Counted from the stretch's first letter, positions 18,854 to 28,313 are shown. The stretch is DNA of 55,607 nt from Gammaproteobacteria bacterium (GCA_021773565.1 JAJFJZ010000019.1:123333-178939); one strand, 5' to 3'. Translations and numbers: made by a program. Notes: a model not told the origin generated them from the sequence alone.

Positions 18854-19456
18854 TTAGGGCAACGGAATAACTGAGCCGGACTTCGAGTCCTGATAGGTAT
18901 TGGAGAGCAGATTATACTCGTCTACCAGCATTTGCAGTTGTGGCTCAAGCAAGTCGCGGTCTTCTTCATCCAGGGCTTCAATCAAGTCAACAATACTGTG
19001 GCTGGACCAAAATTCATTATCACGGCGATAGGCCCCGTTTTTTATACCAAACACTTCCTGCAAAATCTTGAGATCATGCGGAATGTTGAAAGTTTCGGCG
19101 GTCTCTGTATAACCAAACAAATAGTAGAAATTGTCAAATCCTGCCCAGGTAATAGCAGAAAGACACAGTGAACATGGCTCATGCGTTGTTACAAAAATGC
19201 AATCTTTCGTGGCAGGTCTTTTATCAGCCGGTATTTCGTAAAAAAGCTTAAGGGTATGTACTTCGCCATGCCACAGCGGGTTTTCCTGCTCGTTATTTGT
19301 GCCCGCAAGAACCAGGGACAGATCACTCTTGTGCAAGATTGCCGCGCCAAACACCTTGTTACCAATCCCGACGCCCGTCTTTGTTAACGGTACAATTTCC
19401 CTGGCGATAGTTTCCAGAATATGTCGCAAAAATGTTGCCGAATTCACTTCTATCAC
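18854..19456 (-). CDS. nucleobase/nucleoside deaminase (CDA superfamily)
   Basis: A 200-aa zinc deaminase of the cytidine/deoxycytidylate-deaminase superfamily. The active site is HGEVHTL (His-x-Glu, about 63-69) and HEPCSLCLSAI (PCxxC, about 92-102). The N-terminal ETIAREIVPLTKTGVGIGNKVFGAAI fits deaminases of free bases or small molecules rather than tRNA-specific TadA. The C-terminal 70 residues are acidic and helical. GTG 19456 is the start, with GGAG eight bases upstream, and the gene follows the NCS2 permease by 6 bases. The pairing suggests deamination of the imported purine or pyrimidine base. Confidence 0.8.
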   Translation of the reverse strand: MIEVNSATFLRHILETIAREIVPLTKTGVGIGNKVFGAAILHKSDLSLVLAGTNNEQENPLWHGEVHTLKLFYEIPADKRPATKDCIFVTTHEPCSLCLSAITWAGFDNFYYLFGYTETAETFNIPHDLKILQEVFGIKNGAYRRDNEFWSSHSIVDLIEALDEEDRDLLEPQLQMLVDEYNLLSNTYQDSKSGSVIPLP

Positions 19457-19462
19457 TTGCGC

Positions 19463-20725
19463 TTACTCCTTGACCCGACCCGGTAACACCAGATTCAGGA
19501 GAATGGATACTACCGCACCCGGAACGAGACCCGAGTGCAATATCGCCTGTAACCCAGGCGATACATTGGCATATAACTCCTGTTGTTCGCGCAGGCCAAT
19601 CGCAGCAGAAAGCGATAGGCCAATGATCAACATATTACGTCTATTGGGTTCTACAGCCGCCAGCATTTTTATGCCCGCCGAAGCTATCAGTCCAAACATA
19701 ATTATTACTGCACCTCCCAGCACAGCATCCGGAATGGTCGTTATCAACGCTCCGAGTTTGGGTAACAAACCAGCCAGAATTAGGAATCCCCCGCCAATGG
19801 CAACCACATAACGACTGGCCACGCCCGTAAAGGCAACAAGGCCAACATTCTGGCTAAAGCTTATTTGCGGTAACGCGCCAAAAAATGCTGCAAGACTCGT
19901 AGCCAGGCCATCAGCCATAACCCCTCCGGAAAGTTCCCTATCAGTAGGCTCCCTGTCACAACCACCGTTCACGGTACCGGCAATATCCCCGATCGATTCA
20001 GCACAAGTAACGATTGCCATAATTACCACACCACCTATGGCAGCGGGTACAAACTCCAATCCGAATTGAAGCGGTACAGGAAATTGAAACCATCCCGCAT
20101 TTTCTACGCCACCAATTTGTATAAGACCCAGTGGAATCGATGCGATATAGCCAATAGCAATGCCCAAAAGTATTGACATCTCTGAAACGAAACCCCGACC
20201 ATACTGGTGCAAACAAAGGGTGGTAAAAAATACAAAGGTCGCAAGTCCAATGTGGCGCAGGGAACCAAAATCTTCCGCACCAAAACCGCCTCCGGCGTGT
20301 GCAAATCCCACTGGAATCATTAACAGGCCAATCATGAGTACGAAAGTGCCTGTGACCACAGGGGGAAAGAGAAATCGAATTCGCCGAATGAACAGACCCA
20401 CAAGGGCCATCGTCAATCCACCAACAAATGCCGCACCAAATACGGCGGCTAGTCCATGGGTTTGTGCTACAGGAATTAACACCGGTACAAAGCCAAAACT
20501 CGTACCCATTACAATGGGCATGCGCGCACCAATTGGACCGATACCCAGCGACTGAATAAGTGTCGCGATACCAGCAACAAACATCGTCACCTGTACAAAA
20601 AATATTGTTTCTGCTTGCGGAAGGTTTATCGCCGCAGCAATGATAAGTGGAACCGTTACGTTGCCAACAAACATTGCCAATACGTGTTGCAGCCCCAGCG
20701 GCACAGCTTCACGCAGGGGCGGCAT
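19463..20725 (-). CDS. NCS2-family xanthine/uracil permease
   Basis: An inner-membrane nucleobase:cation symporter of the NAT/NCS2 family, 420 aa from ATG 20725. Diagnostic parts are LGLQHVLAMFVGNVTVPLI (10-28), the TM8 acidic TCAESIGDIAGTVNG, and the NAT signature region QISFSQNVGLVAFTGVASR (Q-x-N-x-G). Residues PPLREAVPLGLQHVL are normally preceded by a conserved cytosolic stretch; that stretch (QDQLKDLDF) is encoded upstream of the ATG in the same open frame, so the true start may lie near 20773 at a non-AUG codon. Substrate may be uracil, xanthine or uric acid. The gene is joined to the deaminase 6 bases downstream. Confidence 0.9.
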   Translation of the reverse strand: MPPLREAVPLGLQHVLAMFVGNVTVPLIIAAAINLPQAETIFFVQVTMFVAGIATLIQSLGIGPIGARMPIVMGTSFGFVPVLIPVAQTHGLAAVFGAAFVGGLTMALVGLFIRRIRFLFPPVVTGTFVLMIGLLMIPVGFAHAGGGFGAEDFGSLRHIGLATFVFFTTLCLHQYGRGFVSEMSILLGIAIGYIASIPLGLIQIGGVENAGWFQFPVPLQFGLEFVPAAIGGVVIMAIVTCAESIGDIAGTVNGGCDREPTDRELSGGVMADGLATSLAAFFGALPQISFSQNVGLVAFTGVASRYVVAIGGGFLILAGLLPKLGALITTIPDAVLGGAVIIMFGLIASAGIKMLAAVEPNRRNMLIIGLSLSAAIGLREQQELYANVSPGLQAILHSGLVPGAVVSILLNLVLPGRVKE

Positions 20726-20836
20726 AAAATCCAGATCTTTTAGTTGATCCTGCGTATGTCGGGTTTGTGAACTACTGATGTTCTTTCCCTTGAACGGAAG
20801 CTGGGCGCCATACCGATGGTGTTTTGATAGACAGGG

Positions 20837-22180
20837 CTACATCACTCCTAACACAAATACGACAAATACTGCTGGAGGTACCGCAAAGCGTATTAGAAAA
20901 TACCACAGTCTGAACATCAGGCCATCATGCATTGCTAACTCAGAGCGTGAATCTTCCCTGTTCATAAACCATGCAGCAAAGATCGCTATGAGTAAGCCGC
21001 CTACCGGCAGCAGTATCTGGTTGGAGATATAGTCCAGGGTCGCATTAAAGCCAGAATCAATCAGGACGTTGTATCCAAGTACGCTGAAAACACCCAATGT
21101 GGCAATACTACCCATGATAACAAGTGTGCTGGAGTGCCGCGAAAAACCCCGGTGTTCCTCAAGCCAGTGGGCTTGCGGCTCGATCAGTCCTACCATAGAG
21201 GTTACGGCAGCCACAGAAAGCAGGGTAAAAAATACTACACTTACCAGGTGTCCACCCGGCATTTGGGCAAAGGCAACGGGAAGAGTTTGAAAAATCAGGC
21301 CAGGCCCGCCACCAGGATCAAGACCGTACAAAAATACCGCGGGAAAGATAACAAGACCTGCCATCAGGGCAACGGTTGTGTCTGCTAACACAATGAGAAC
21401 TACAGACCGGGGTATGGATACTGAATCGGGAAGGTAGGCGCCAAAAGTCATCATCCCGCCCATCGCGACTCCAATGGAGAAAAATGCCTGGCCGAGCGCG
21501 ATCAAAATTACAGACGGAGTAATTTTGCTGAAGTCTGCCGAGAACATATAGGCCAAAGCCTCGTCAAACCCCCCGACCACCATGTTATAGATAACCAGCG
21601 CTACCATCATAGCAAACAGGCAAGGCATCAGAATTGTTACCGAACGTTCAATGCCATTTTGAACACCCGCATAAATTATGGAACCGGTGATGCTCAAACC
21701 CAGAAAAGTCCAGAACAGGGAGCCCACGACGTCTGCCTGCACGGCACCAAATGCCTGCGAGGAACTTGCCGCATCCACGCCCGAAAAGCCGGTACTGATG
21801 GCAACAAACAGGTAATTAAGTACCCAGCCCGTTACAACGCAGTAGGTCACCATGATTAGAAATGCGGTCAGCAAACCCATCATTCCAACCAGGCTCCATC
21901 GAGGGCTTTTGCCCTGCTCGATGGCGACCTTTGCCATTGCCCCGGGAGGAGACATCTTACCCCTTCGCCCTATCATCACCTCGGACATCAATATAGGCAC
22001 TGCAATTGTAACGGCACATATCAGGTAGATAATAACAAAGGCACCCCCTCCGTTTTCTCCTGTTATATAGGGGAAGCGCCAAATGTTGCCCAGGCCTACC
22101 GCGAAACCAATAGAGGCCATCAGAAAGGCAAAGCGAGAGCTCCACCCCGGGCTGGAATTGTCCACAGAGCCACTTTGCAT
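20837..22180 (-). CDS. Na+-dependent transporter, NSS (SNF) family
   Basis: A 447-aa member of the neurotransmitter:sodium symporter family. The first helix carries the Na+-binding signature FAVGLGNIWRFPYITGENGGGAFV (about 22-45); about 11-12 hydrophobic segments follow. Bacterial members import amino acids or related amines; LeuT and MhsT are the known models. It lies 111 bases ahead of the NCS2 permease and is divergent from the Ntn-acylase. The shared region (22181-22331) may regulate both sides. Confidence 0.92.
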   Translation of the reverse strand: MQSGSVDNSSPGWSSRFAFLMASIGFAVGLGNIWRFPYITGENGGGAFVIIYLICAVTIAVPILMSEVMIGRRGKMSPPGAMAKVAIEQGKSPRWSLVGMMGLLTAFLIMVTYCVVTGWVLNYLFVAISTGFSGVDAASSSQAFGAVQADVVGSLFWTFLGLSITGSIIYAGVQNGIERSVTILMPCLFAMMVALVIYNMVVGGFDEALAYMFSADFSKITPSVILIALGQAFFSIGVAMGGMMTFGAYLPDSVSIPRSVVLIVLADTTVALMAGLVIFPAVFLYGLDPGGGPGLIFQTLPVAFAQMPGGHLVSVVFFTLLSVAAVTSMVGLIEPQAHWLEEHRGFSRHSSTLVIMGSIATLGVFSVLGYNVLIDSGFNATLDYISNQILLPVGGLLIAIFAAWFMNREDSRSELAMHDGLMFRLWYFLIRFAVPPAVFVVFVLGVM

Positions 22181-22223
22181 ATTTACTCCCGCTGTTTATT
22201 GTTGTTTTACGGTGGATTCAGGT

Positions 22224-22245
22224 GCTACAAGCCATGAACTGTAGC
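22224..22245. promoter_or_regulatory. inverted repeat in the NSS / acylase divergent region
   Basis: GCTACA (22224-22229) and TGTAGC (22240-22245) form perfect 6-bp arms 10 bases apart, inside the 151-base region between the NSS transporter and the Ntn-acylase. A TATAAA (22301-22306) stands 26 bases before the acylase ATG and could be its -10. An operator role is a guess from symmetry alone. Confidence 0.3.
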
Positions 22246-22331
22246 CAGTGGAATTCATATACGCAAGCGCAAGCGAATACTGATATTGTGATTGGCAATT
22301 TATAAATATTCAATAATCGGAAGATGCAGCT

Positions 22332-24533
22332 ATGTGCCAAAAACTGAAGCGGACGACGCATTGCTTGTTAACAACAATACTTATGCTGGGTTCTTGCGCA
22401 CTATACCCGCTTGAACAGGAGCTTGAGCGTCTGACTCAACTTGCCCGGCAGGTAACAATAGTTAGAGATGATTTCGGCGTGCCGCATATCTATGGCAAGA
22501 GCGACGCAGATGCCGTTTTTGGTTTACTTTACGCGCAAGCCGAAGATGATTTTAATCGGGTGGAACGCAACTATATCTGGGCTATTGGCAGACTAGCCGA
22601 AGTAGAGGGAGAGCAAGCCATCTATAGTGACCTCCGGGCCAGGTTATATATGACAAGCGATCAGGCAAAGCTTGCTTATGACTCAGCTCCGCAATGGCTA
22701 CGAAAGTTATGTGACGCCTGGGCGGATGGTTTGAACTACTATCTGGCAAGCCATCCTGAAGTTACACCTGCCCTGATCACGCACTTTGAACCATGGATGC
22801 CTATGTTCTTTTCTGAGGGTTCAATTGGTGGCGATATCGAAAGTATCTCGGAAGATGGTATAAGGGCATTTTACGGTAATTCTGCTTCTTTAGTAAAACC
22901 ATCCCTTGCAAGGCTTCAAATGCAGGAATTTGAGGAGCCAACCGGCTCAAATGGTTTTGCCATTGCGGGTCAACATACCTTATCCGGCAACGCCATGTTG
23001 TTAATCAACCCCCACACATCATTTTACTTTCGAGGTGAGGTGCATGTGGTGAGCGAAGAAGGATTAAACGCCTATGGCGCAGTTACCTGGGGGCAATTTT
23101 TCGTATATCAGGGTTTTAACGAACATACCGGATGGATGCACACCTCTACCTATGTAGATTTTAAGGACGAATTTATCGAAGATGTTTTTGAGCGGGACGG
23201 TAAATTACTGTATCGCTTTGGAAAGGAAAATCGCCCGGTGAGGGTGTCAAAGGTCACACTGAAATACCGGGACGGAGACAAGTTGTTGGAACGGACATTT
23301 CCGATGTATCATACGCACCACGGCCCCGTAACACATATGTTAGATGGCAAATGGACTGTCACGAGAATAAACTGGGATCCGGTTAATGCCTTGCGCCAAT
23401 CCTACATTCGCACAAAGTTGGCTAATCACACAGCATTTCGAGAGATGATGGATATTCGCACCAACTCCTCTAACAATACCGTCTATGCAGATTCCTCCGG
23501 GAATATTGCTTACTACCACGGCAACTTTATTCCCAAACGTGATGCACGCTTTGACTATTCATTACCGGTGGATGGAAGTAATCCCGCTACAGACTGGACC
23601 GGATTGCACACCGTTAACGAGAGCTTAACTATACTTAATCCGGCAAACGGCTGGATACAAAATTGCAATTCGACTCCATTCACAGCGGCTGGAAAATCCA
23701 GTCCAAAACGCGAAAACTATCTCGAATATATGGCCCCTGACCCGGAAAATTTTCGCGGCATACATGCTGCAAATGTACTTAACAAAGCGCACAAGCTTAC
23801 ACTTGATGGCCTTCTTGAACTGGCATATGACACATACCTGCCGGGTTTTGATAAACTGATTCCCGGTTTAATTGATGCCTACGACAAAAACAAACCTGGA
23901 AATTCTGATTTGGGCGCAGCTATCGAACTATTACGAAACTGGGACCATAGAACCTCTGCTGACTCGGTAGCAATGAGTCTTGCGCACTTTTACGGACTAC
24001 ATTATGGAGAAGCAGGCGAAAACCCACTGGATCTAAAAGGCATGTACCTTATTAACTATTTCGGCGACTCGTCCCCTAACACAGAACGCCTTAACATTTT
24101 CAGGCAAACACTCACAAGACTTTCAGCGGATTTTGGTACCTGGCAGATCCCCTGGGGTGAAGTTAACCGTTTTCAGCGTCTAACCGGAGATATTGATCAG
24201 CCACACGATGACAACCAACCGAGTTTGGCTGTTGGAATGGCTTCGGGAAGATGGGGCGCATTGGCCTCATTTGGGGCAGATACTTTTCCAGGCACACAAA
24301 AAATTTATGGGCGCTCGGGAAATAGTTTTGTAGCGGTGGTAGAGTTCGGTGAAAAGGTGAAAGCCAAGTCAATACTGGCCGGTGGTCAAAGCGGTGACCC
24401 TGCTTCCCCACATTTTGCAGACCAGGCGCAGCGCTATGTCGACCGGCAGTTCAAAACTGTCGCCTTTTACCCGGAAGACGTACAAAAACGCAGTGTTATC
24501 AGCTATCACCCTGGTGAAAAGACTATCAGGTAA
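22332..24533 (+). CDS. penicillin-amidase/AHL-acylase family Ntn-hydrolase, lipoprotein
   Basis: A 733-aa precursor of the penicillin G acylase family. It starts with a lipoprotein signal (ILMLGSC, Cys22). The A chain is recognisable from VTIVRDDFGVPHIYG (41-55) and the spacer ends at EEPTGSNGFAIAG, where Ser206 becomes the N-terminal nucleophile of the B chain after autocleavage. B-chain landmarks include INPHTSF and MYHTHHGPV. Family members hydrolyse N-acyl-homoserine lactones, beta-lactam side chains or other N-acyl amides; the substrate is open. A GGAAG Shine-Dalgarno stands 8 bases before ATG 22332. The aldo/keto reductase gene follows after 14 bases. Confidence 0.9.
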   Translation: MCQKLKRTTHCLLTTILMLGSCALYPLEQELERLTQLARQVTIVRDDFGVPHIYGKSDADAVFGLLYAQAEDDFNRVERNYIWAIGRLAEVEGEQAIYSDLRARLYMTSDQAKLAYDSAPQWLRKLCDAWADGLNYYLASHPEVTPALITHFEPWMPMFFSEGSIGGDIESISEDGIRAFYGNSASLVKPSLARLQMQEFEEPTGSNGFAIAGQHTLSGNAMLLINPHTSFYFRGEVHVVSEEGLNAYGAVTWGQFFVYQGFNEHTGWMHTSTYVDFKDEFIEDVFERDGKLLYRFGKENRPVRVSKVTLKYRDGDKLLERTFPMYHTHHGPVTHMLDGKWTVTRINWDPVNALRQSYIRTKLANHTAFREMMDIRTNSSNNTVYADSSGNIAYYHGNFIPKRDARFDYSLPVDGSNPATDWTGLHTVNESLTILNPANGWIQNCNSTPFTAAGKSSPKRENYLEYMAPDPENFRGIHAANVLNKAHKLTLDGLLELAYDTYLPGFDKLIPGLIDAYDKNKPGNSDLGAAIELLRNWDHRTSADSVAMSLAHFYGLHYGEAGENPLDLKGMYLINYFGDSSPNTERLNIFRQTLTRLSADFGTWQIPWGEVNRFQRLTGDIDQPHDDNQPSLAVGMASGRWGALASFGADTFPGTQKIYGRSGNSFVAVVEFGEKVKAKSILAGGQSGDPASPHFADQAQRYVDRQFKTVAFYPEDVQKRSVISYHPGEKTIR

Positions 24534-24547
24534 CAGAGGTCTATTTA

Positions 24548-25540
24548 ATGCAAACAACCTTACTCGGAAATACTGGTCTGAGCGTTTCCAAAATCTGTTT
24601 TGGCTGTATGACCTATGGGGACCCACAGTGGCGTCCCTGGGTACTCGATGAAGGGGACTCAGAGCCCTTTTTCAAACGTGCTGTAGAGGCAGGAATCAAC
24701 TTTTTTGATACAGCAAATATGTACTCATTAGGCCGAAGTGAAGAAATAACCGGAAAATGGCTCAAGAAATACGCAAACGGGGAAGAAACCGTCCTGGCGA
24801 CCAAAGTTCACTTTCCAATGTCTGATCGTCCCAATATGGGAGGATTGTCCCGTAAGAATATTCAACAGGCCTGCGAAGCAAGTCTGAAGCGACTAAATGT
24901 GGATGTCATAGATTTGTATCAGATACACCGCCTCGACCCGGATACCCCGATCGAGGAAACACTCTATGCACTAAACTTACTCGTCCAACAAGGCAAGGTT
25001 CGATACCTGGGTGCAAGTTCCATGTACGCGTGGGAGTTCATGCAGGCTCTCAATATTTCCGAAAGCAATGGCTGGGCGAAGTTCAGCACCATGCAGAACC
25101 ACTACAATCTGATCTACCGGGAGGAAGAGCGCGAAATGTTACCCCTTTGTGTTAATCAGGGTATTGGTGTCATTCCATGGTCCCCTCTGGCAAGGGGTAT
25201 GCTGGCAGGGACACGCAAGAAACTGGGAGATGACTCCACACTACGTTCCAAAACCGACGGTCTGGACAAGATCTTGTACACAGAAGACTCAGACTGGAAC
25301 GTGGTGGATGCGGTTAAGGAGGTAGCGCACCAGCGTGGAGATAAACCCGCACAAGTGGCTTTAGCCTGGTTGCATTCACAAAAATGCATAGCGGCACCGA
25401 TCGTTGGTGCATCCAAGCTCTATCAGTTGGAGGATGCAATAGAATCCGTCGAAATCTCATTAAGTGATGAAGAGATCAAGCTGCTTGAAGCACCCTATCG
25501 GCCTCACTCGGTTAAAGGACTGCCCAGAGCCAGGCGATAG
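24548..25540 (+). CDS. aldo/keto reductase
   Basis: A 330-aa NADPH-dependent (beta/alpha)8-barrel reductase. The tetrad Asp54, Tyr59, Lys86 and His127 is present (FFDTANMYSLGRSE, ATKVHF, YQIHRLD). The C-terminal cofactor site is IVGASKLYQLEDAIESVEISLS. The sequence belongs with the YajO/AKR-alcohol-reductase branch (CFGCMTYG, GVIPWSPLARGMLAG). It is 14 bases behind the acylase, so it may reduce an aldehyde linked to that pathway; no specific substrate is indicated. It is convergent with cls. Confidence 0.92.
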   Translation: MQTTLLGNTGLSVSKICFGCMTYGDPQWRPWVLDEGDSEPFFKRAVEAGINFFDTANMYSLGRSEEITGKWLKKYANGEETVLATKVHFPMSDRPNMGGLSRKNIQQACEASLKRLNVDVIDLYQIHRLDPDTPIEETLYALNLLVQQGKVRYLGASSMYAWEFMQALNISESNGWAKFSTMQNHYNLIYREEEREMLPLCVNQGIGVIPWSPLARGMLAGTRKKLGDDSTLRSKTDGLDKILYTEDSDWNVVDAVKEVAHQRGDKPAQVALAWLHSQKCIAAPIVGASKLYQLEDAIESVEISLSDEEIKLLEAPYRPHSVKGLPRARR

Positions 25541-25555
25541 CAACGACCTCGGTAA

Positions 25556-26989
25556 CTACAAAACCGGCGCCGCAAGTTTCACTGCAGAAACTGCCAGTTT
25601 GAACCAGGAACTTTTACTTGCATATGCTCCAGGTGCCATAACAGAACAGTATCGAAAGTCACGCAACAACATAGCTTCCACCTGCCTGGCAAACAGTTCA
25701 TCCAGAATGACCACGGTAATTTCGAAATTCAGGTGCAGAGAACGATTATCCAGGTTCATTGTTCCAACAAAAGCAAAAGCATCATCAACCAGCAGTACTT
25801 TCTGGTGTAAAAAACCATCTTCATATCTATAAAACTCAACACCTGACTTCTGCAATTCTTCTATGTAGTAATACGCTGCAAGTGAAATCAATCGATGGGA
25901 AGACTTATCCGGAATCATAATCCTGACATCCACTCCCCTCAATGCTGCTGAATGAAGAGCAACCATAATACTTTCGCTCGGCACAAAAAAAGGACTTGTG
26001 ATCCACAATCGTTCACGCGCAAGATTTATGGCTTGCACAAAGGTAAGCGTGGCGGTTTTCTGTTTGTCTGCAGGCCCACTGGGTATTATCAGGACCCCCG
26101 ATTCGGCACCTGTTGTTTCGACCGGATTCCATATTAGGTCGTTTAAGGCTGTGTCGGTCGCCCAATGCCAGTCCTCCACAAACGAGAGTTGTATGGGAAT
26201 GCTGGCTGGGCCCTGAATGCGTATATGCGTATCCCGCCACCTCCCGATGGAAGCCTTGCCCAAATATTCCTCACCAATATTATTGCCACCAACCCACGCC
26301 ACCGCGCCATCTACCACCACAATTTTACGGTGATTGCGAAAATTAATCTGAAAGTGATTTCGCAAACCTTTGGTGGTATTAAAGGTGGAAACCTTTATCC
26401 CGGCAGACCGCAGTTCACGTAGAAAGGATGATGAGAGGCCAAAACTGCCGACCTCGTCGTACAGGAAATAGACGAGAATTCCAGCCTGGGCCTTTTCTAT
26501 AAGACGTGCACTTAATCGTCTGCCAAGCTTGTCGTCCCTGACGATATAAAACTGCAATAGTATGTAACTTTGTGCAGCCTCTATTCCGGCAAAGATACTC
26601 TCAAAGGTAAGTTCACCATCGATTAACAGTTTTACGGAATTTTCGCCGGTCGCAGGCAAACGCGCCAGATGTTGAGTATTGTGAATAAATTCTGCTGACA
26701 ATCCTGTTGAGCGGGTATCTTCAGTCAGGTCCAGTTGGGCGTAATCCAGCGCCTGTTTTAGTTCTTCAAGACCATCGTGATGTGCATATACATACCCCTG
26801 AAAACGATTTCGTCCAAATACCCAATAAACAGGTACCGCTATATACGGCATACCAATCAGAAACAGGCACCAGGCGAGACTGCCCTGTGCGGAGCGGGCG
26901 TTCAGGATTGCGTGCAGGGATGTCGCAACACCAATTGTGTGCGAAATTGTTAAAAACAGTATTGTCAGAGACATGGTCACATCCGGCAT
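25556..26989 (-). CDS. cls: cardiolipin synthase (phospholipase D family)
   Basis: An inner-membrane enzyme that makes cardiolipin from two phosphatidylglycerol molecules. It has 477 aa, two N-terminal membrane helices (about 5-28 and 37-59, followed by PVYWVFGRNRFQG) and two PLD motifs: His220-x-Lys222-x4-Asp227 with GGNN, and His395-x-Lys397-x4-Asp402 with GTMN. This matches the ClsA layout. It follows the diiron protein gene by 22 bases, suggesting one transcript under the divergent AraC regulator and a link between membrane lipid adjustment and that oxidoreductase. Confidence 0.93.
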   Translation of the reverse strand: MPDVTMSLTILFLTISHTIGVATSLHAILNARSAQGSLAWCLFLIGMPYIAVPVYWVFGRNRFQGYVYAHHDGLEELKQALDYAQLDLTEDTRSTGLSAEFIHNTQHLARLPATGENSVKLLIDGELTFESIFAGIEAAQSYILLQFYIVRDDKLGRRLSARLIEKAQAGILVYFLYDEVGSFGLSSSFLRELRSAGIKVSTFNTTKGLRNHFQINFRNHRKIVVVDGAVAWVGGNNIGEEYLGKASIGRWRDTHIRIQGPASIPIQLSFVEDWHWATDTALNDLIWNPVETTGAESGVLIIPSGPADKQKTATLTFVQAINLARERLWITSPFFVPSESIMVALHSAALRGVDVRIMIPDKSSHRLISLAAYYYIEELQKSGVEFYRYEDGFLHQKVLLVDDAFAFVGTMNLDNRSLHLNFEITVVILDELFARQVEAMLLRDFRYCSVMAPGAYASKSSWFKLAVSAVKLAAPVL

Positions 26990-27012
26990 CTTACCGTATA
27001 TGACCTGCCAAG

Positions 27013-28197
27013 CTATCCAGTACTGGCCTTGGGTTCTTCCTCAGCAAACATTTTTGCAAACTCACCCATAAGGTTCTGCTCATATGCCTGTGCTTCCCCT
27101 GTATCCAGCGGACGCTCCATGGAGGACCAGTCGATGTCACCGTCACTAACCAAATTCTCATATTCGAGAATACCCAGCTCTTCAAATTTTGGCCGTATCT
27201 TTGCGGTTAACAAACCGATACGTGCAAGATTGGGAATCACCCGTTGAAACAGCAAATTACGGAAATGACTCATTACAAAACCATCGAGTACCTTTTTGCG
27301 TGCTTCCTCTACATCCCATCCAAAATGGCGGAATACATCTGTCGCAACCAGGCGTTCGCGTGCGACCACACAGGCTTCATAGGCAAATTGTGCTCTGTCG
27401 TCGCGTTCTTCCTCGGTGAGCGTTTTCACAAACTCTTCAAGATAGTTAACACCAAAGGTTACATGGCGTGCCTCATCCCTGATCACCAGATAGACAATAT
27501 CCTTTAGTACCGGGTCCGGTGTTGTCTCACGTGTAGTATTAAAGGCAGAAAGCGCCAGGCCCTCTATTACAATTTGCATGCCAATAAACTTCATATCCCA
27601 GCGCTCGTCTGTCAGTATTTTATCCAACAGGCTTTTCAGGTTGGTATTAACCGGATACATCAGGCCAATTCTTTTTTGCAGATACTTGTTAAATACCTCG
27701 ACGTGACGCGCCTCATCGAAGGTCTGGGACGCAGCATACAGCTTGGCGTTATAAGTGGGTGCACAGGACACCAGTTGTGAAGCAACTAGCAATGCACCCT
27801 GTTCGCCATGTAAAAACTGGGAAAGGCTCCAGGCATTCATATGTAACCAGAATTCAGCTTTGGTCTTTTCATCCATCGCAAGGTAAGGCGCATAGTCGTG
27901 CAGATTCATCATTTCTGGCTGCATGGCTTCTGTGGGCCACGGGCGGTCCCAATCGATATCCATTTCGGGATCCCAGTTAAGCTTCTTTCCGAGGTCATAC
28001 AGTTTTTTAATGCGATCATCCTGGATCGTATAATTCCAGTTGTAGGCACCAGTTAGGGGTGTCTGGAAAATTTCAGCAACGTGATCAACCTGTTCGGAGG
28101 TTAGCAAGTTCTCCAGATCAGGATTTTCCTTTGGATAATCTGCTCCGGCAAAATTCTGGACGCTTCGAGGTGCTTCATTTGTCCACTTAATTTTCAT
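27013..28197 (-). CDS. ferritin-like diiron protein
   Basis: A 394-aa soluble protein with a complete carboxylate-bridged diiron pattern: Glu132 (HGEQGAL), Glu162-x-x-His165 (DEARH), Glu212 (IVIEGLAL) and Glu242-x-x-His245 (RDEARH). Two DEARH motifs and the total length suggest an R2/AurF-like oxygenase or oxidase rather than an iron store. The substrate is unknown. A good Shine-Dalgarno (GGAG) precedes ATG 28197. It is first in a two-gene unit with cls and divergent from an AraC-family gene, so it is probably AraC-controlled. Confidence 0.8.
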   Translation of the reverse strand: MKIKWTNEAPRSVQNFAGADYPKENPDLENLLTSEQVDHVAEIFQTPLTGAYNWNYTIQDDRIKKLYDLGKKLNWDPEMDIDWDRPWPTEAMQPEMMNLHDYAPYLAMDEKTKAEFWLHMNAWSLSQFLHGEQGALLVASQLVSCAPTYNAKLYAASQTFDEARHVEVFNKYLQKRIGLMYPVNTNLKSLLDKILTDERWDMKFIGMQIVIEGLALSAFNTTRETTPDPVLKDIVYLVIRDEARHVTFGVNYLEEFVKTLTEEERDDRAQFAYEACVVARERLVATDVFRHFGWDVEEARKKVLDGFVMSHFRNLLFQRVIPNLARIGLLTAKIRPKFEELGILEYENLVSDGDIDWSSMERPLDTGEAQAYEQNLMGEFAKMFAEEEPKASTG

Positions 28198-28212
28198 TCA
28201 GTAACTCCAATA

Positions 28213-28240
28213 TGTAGGTATCACATTAACGCACCCTACA
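28213..28240. promoter_or_regulatory. inverted repeat before the diiron-protein gene
   Basis: TGTAGG (28213-28218) and CCTACA (28235-28240) are perfect arms 16 bases apart, just upstream of the Shine-Dalgarno of the diiron gene. This may be a regulator site or a 5'-leader hairpin; the sequence does not decide. Confidence 0.35.
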
Positions 28241-28279
28241 TTGGACCACGACATCTGTTACAACAAGGTATGCTATTGT

Positions 28280-28306
28280 CAAATACCGGTTATTTGTGGC
28301 CAAATA
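28280..28306. promoter_or_regulatory. alternating CAAATA/TATTTG half-sites before the AraC gene
   Basis: CAAATA (28280-28285), TATTTG (28291-28296) and CAAATA (28301-28306) alternate in orientation, 5 and 4 bases apart, ending 7 bases before the ATG of the AraC-family gene. They lie in the divergent control region and are a plausible autoregulatory site. Confidence 0.45.
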
Positions 28307-28313
28307 GCAAGCA

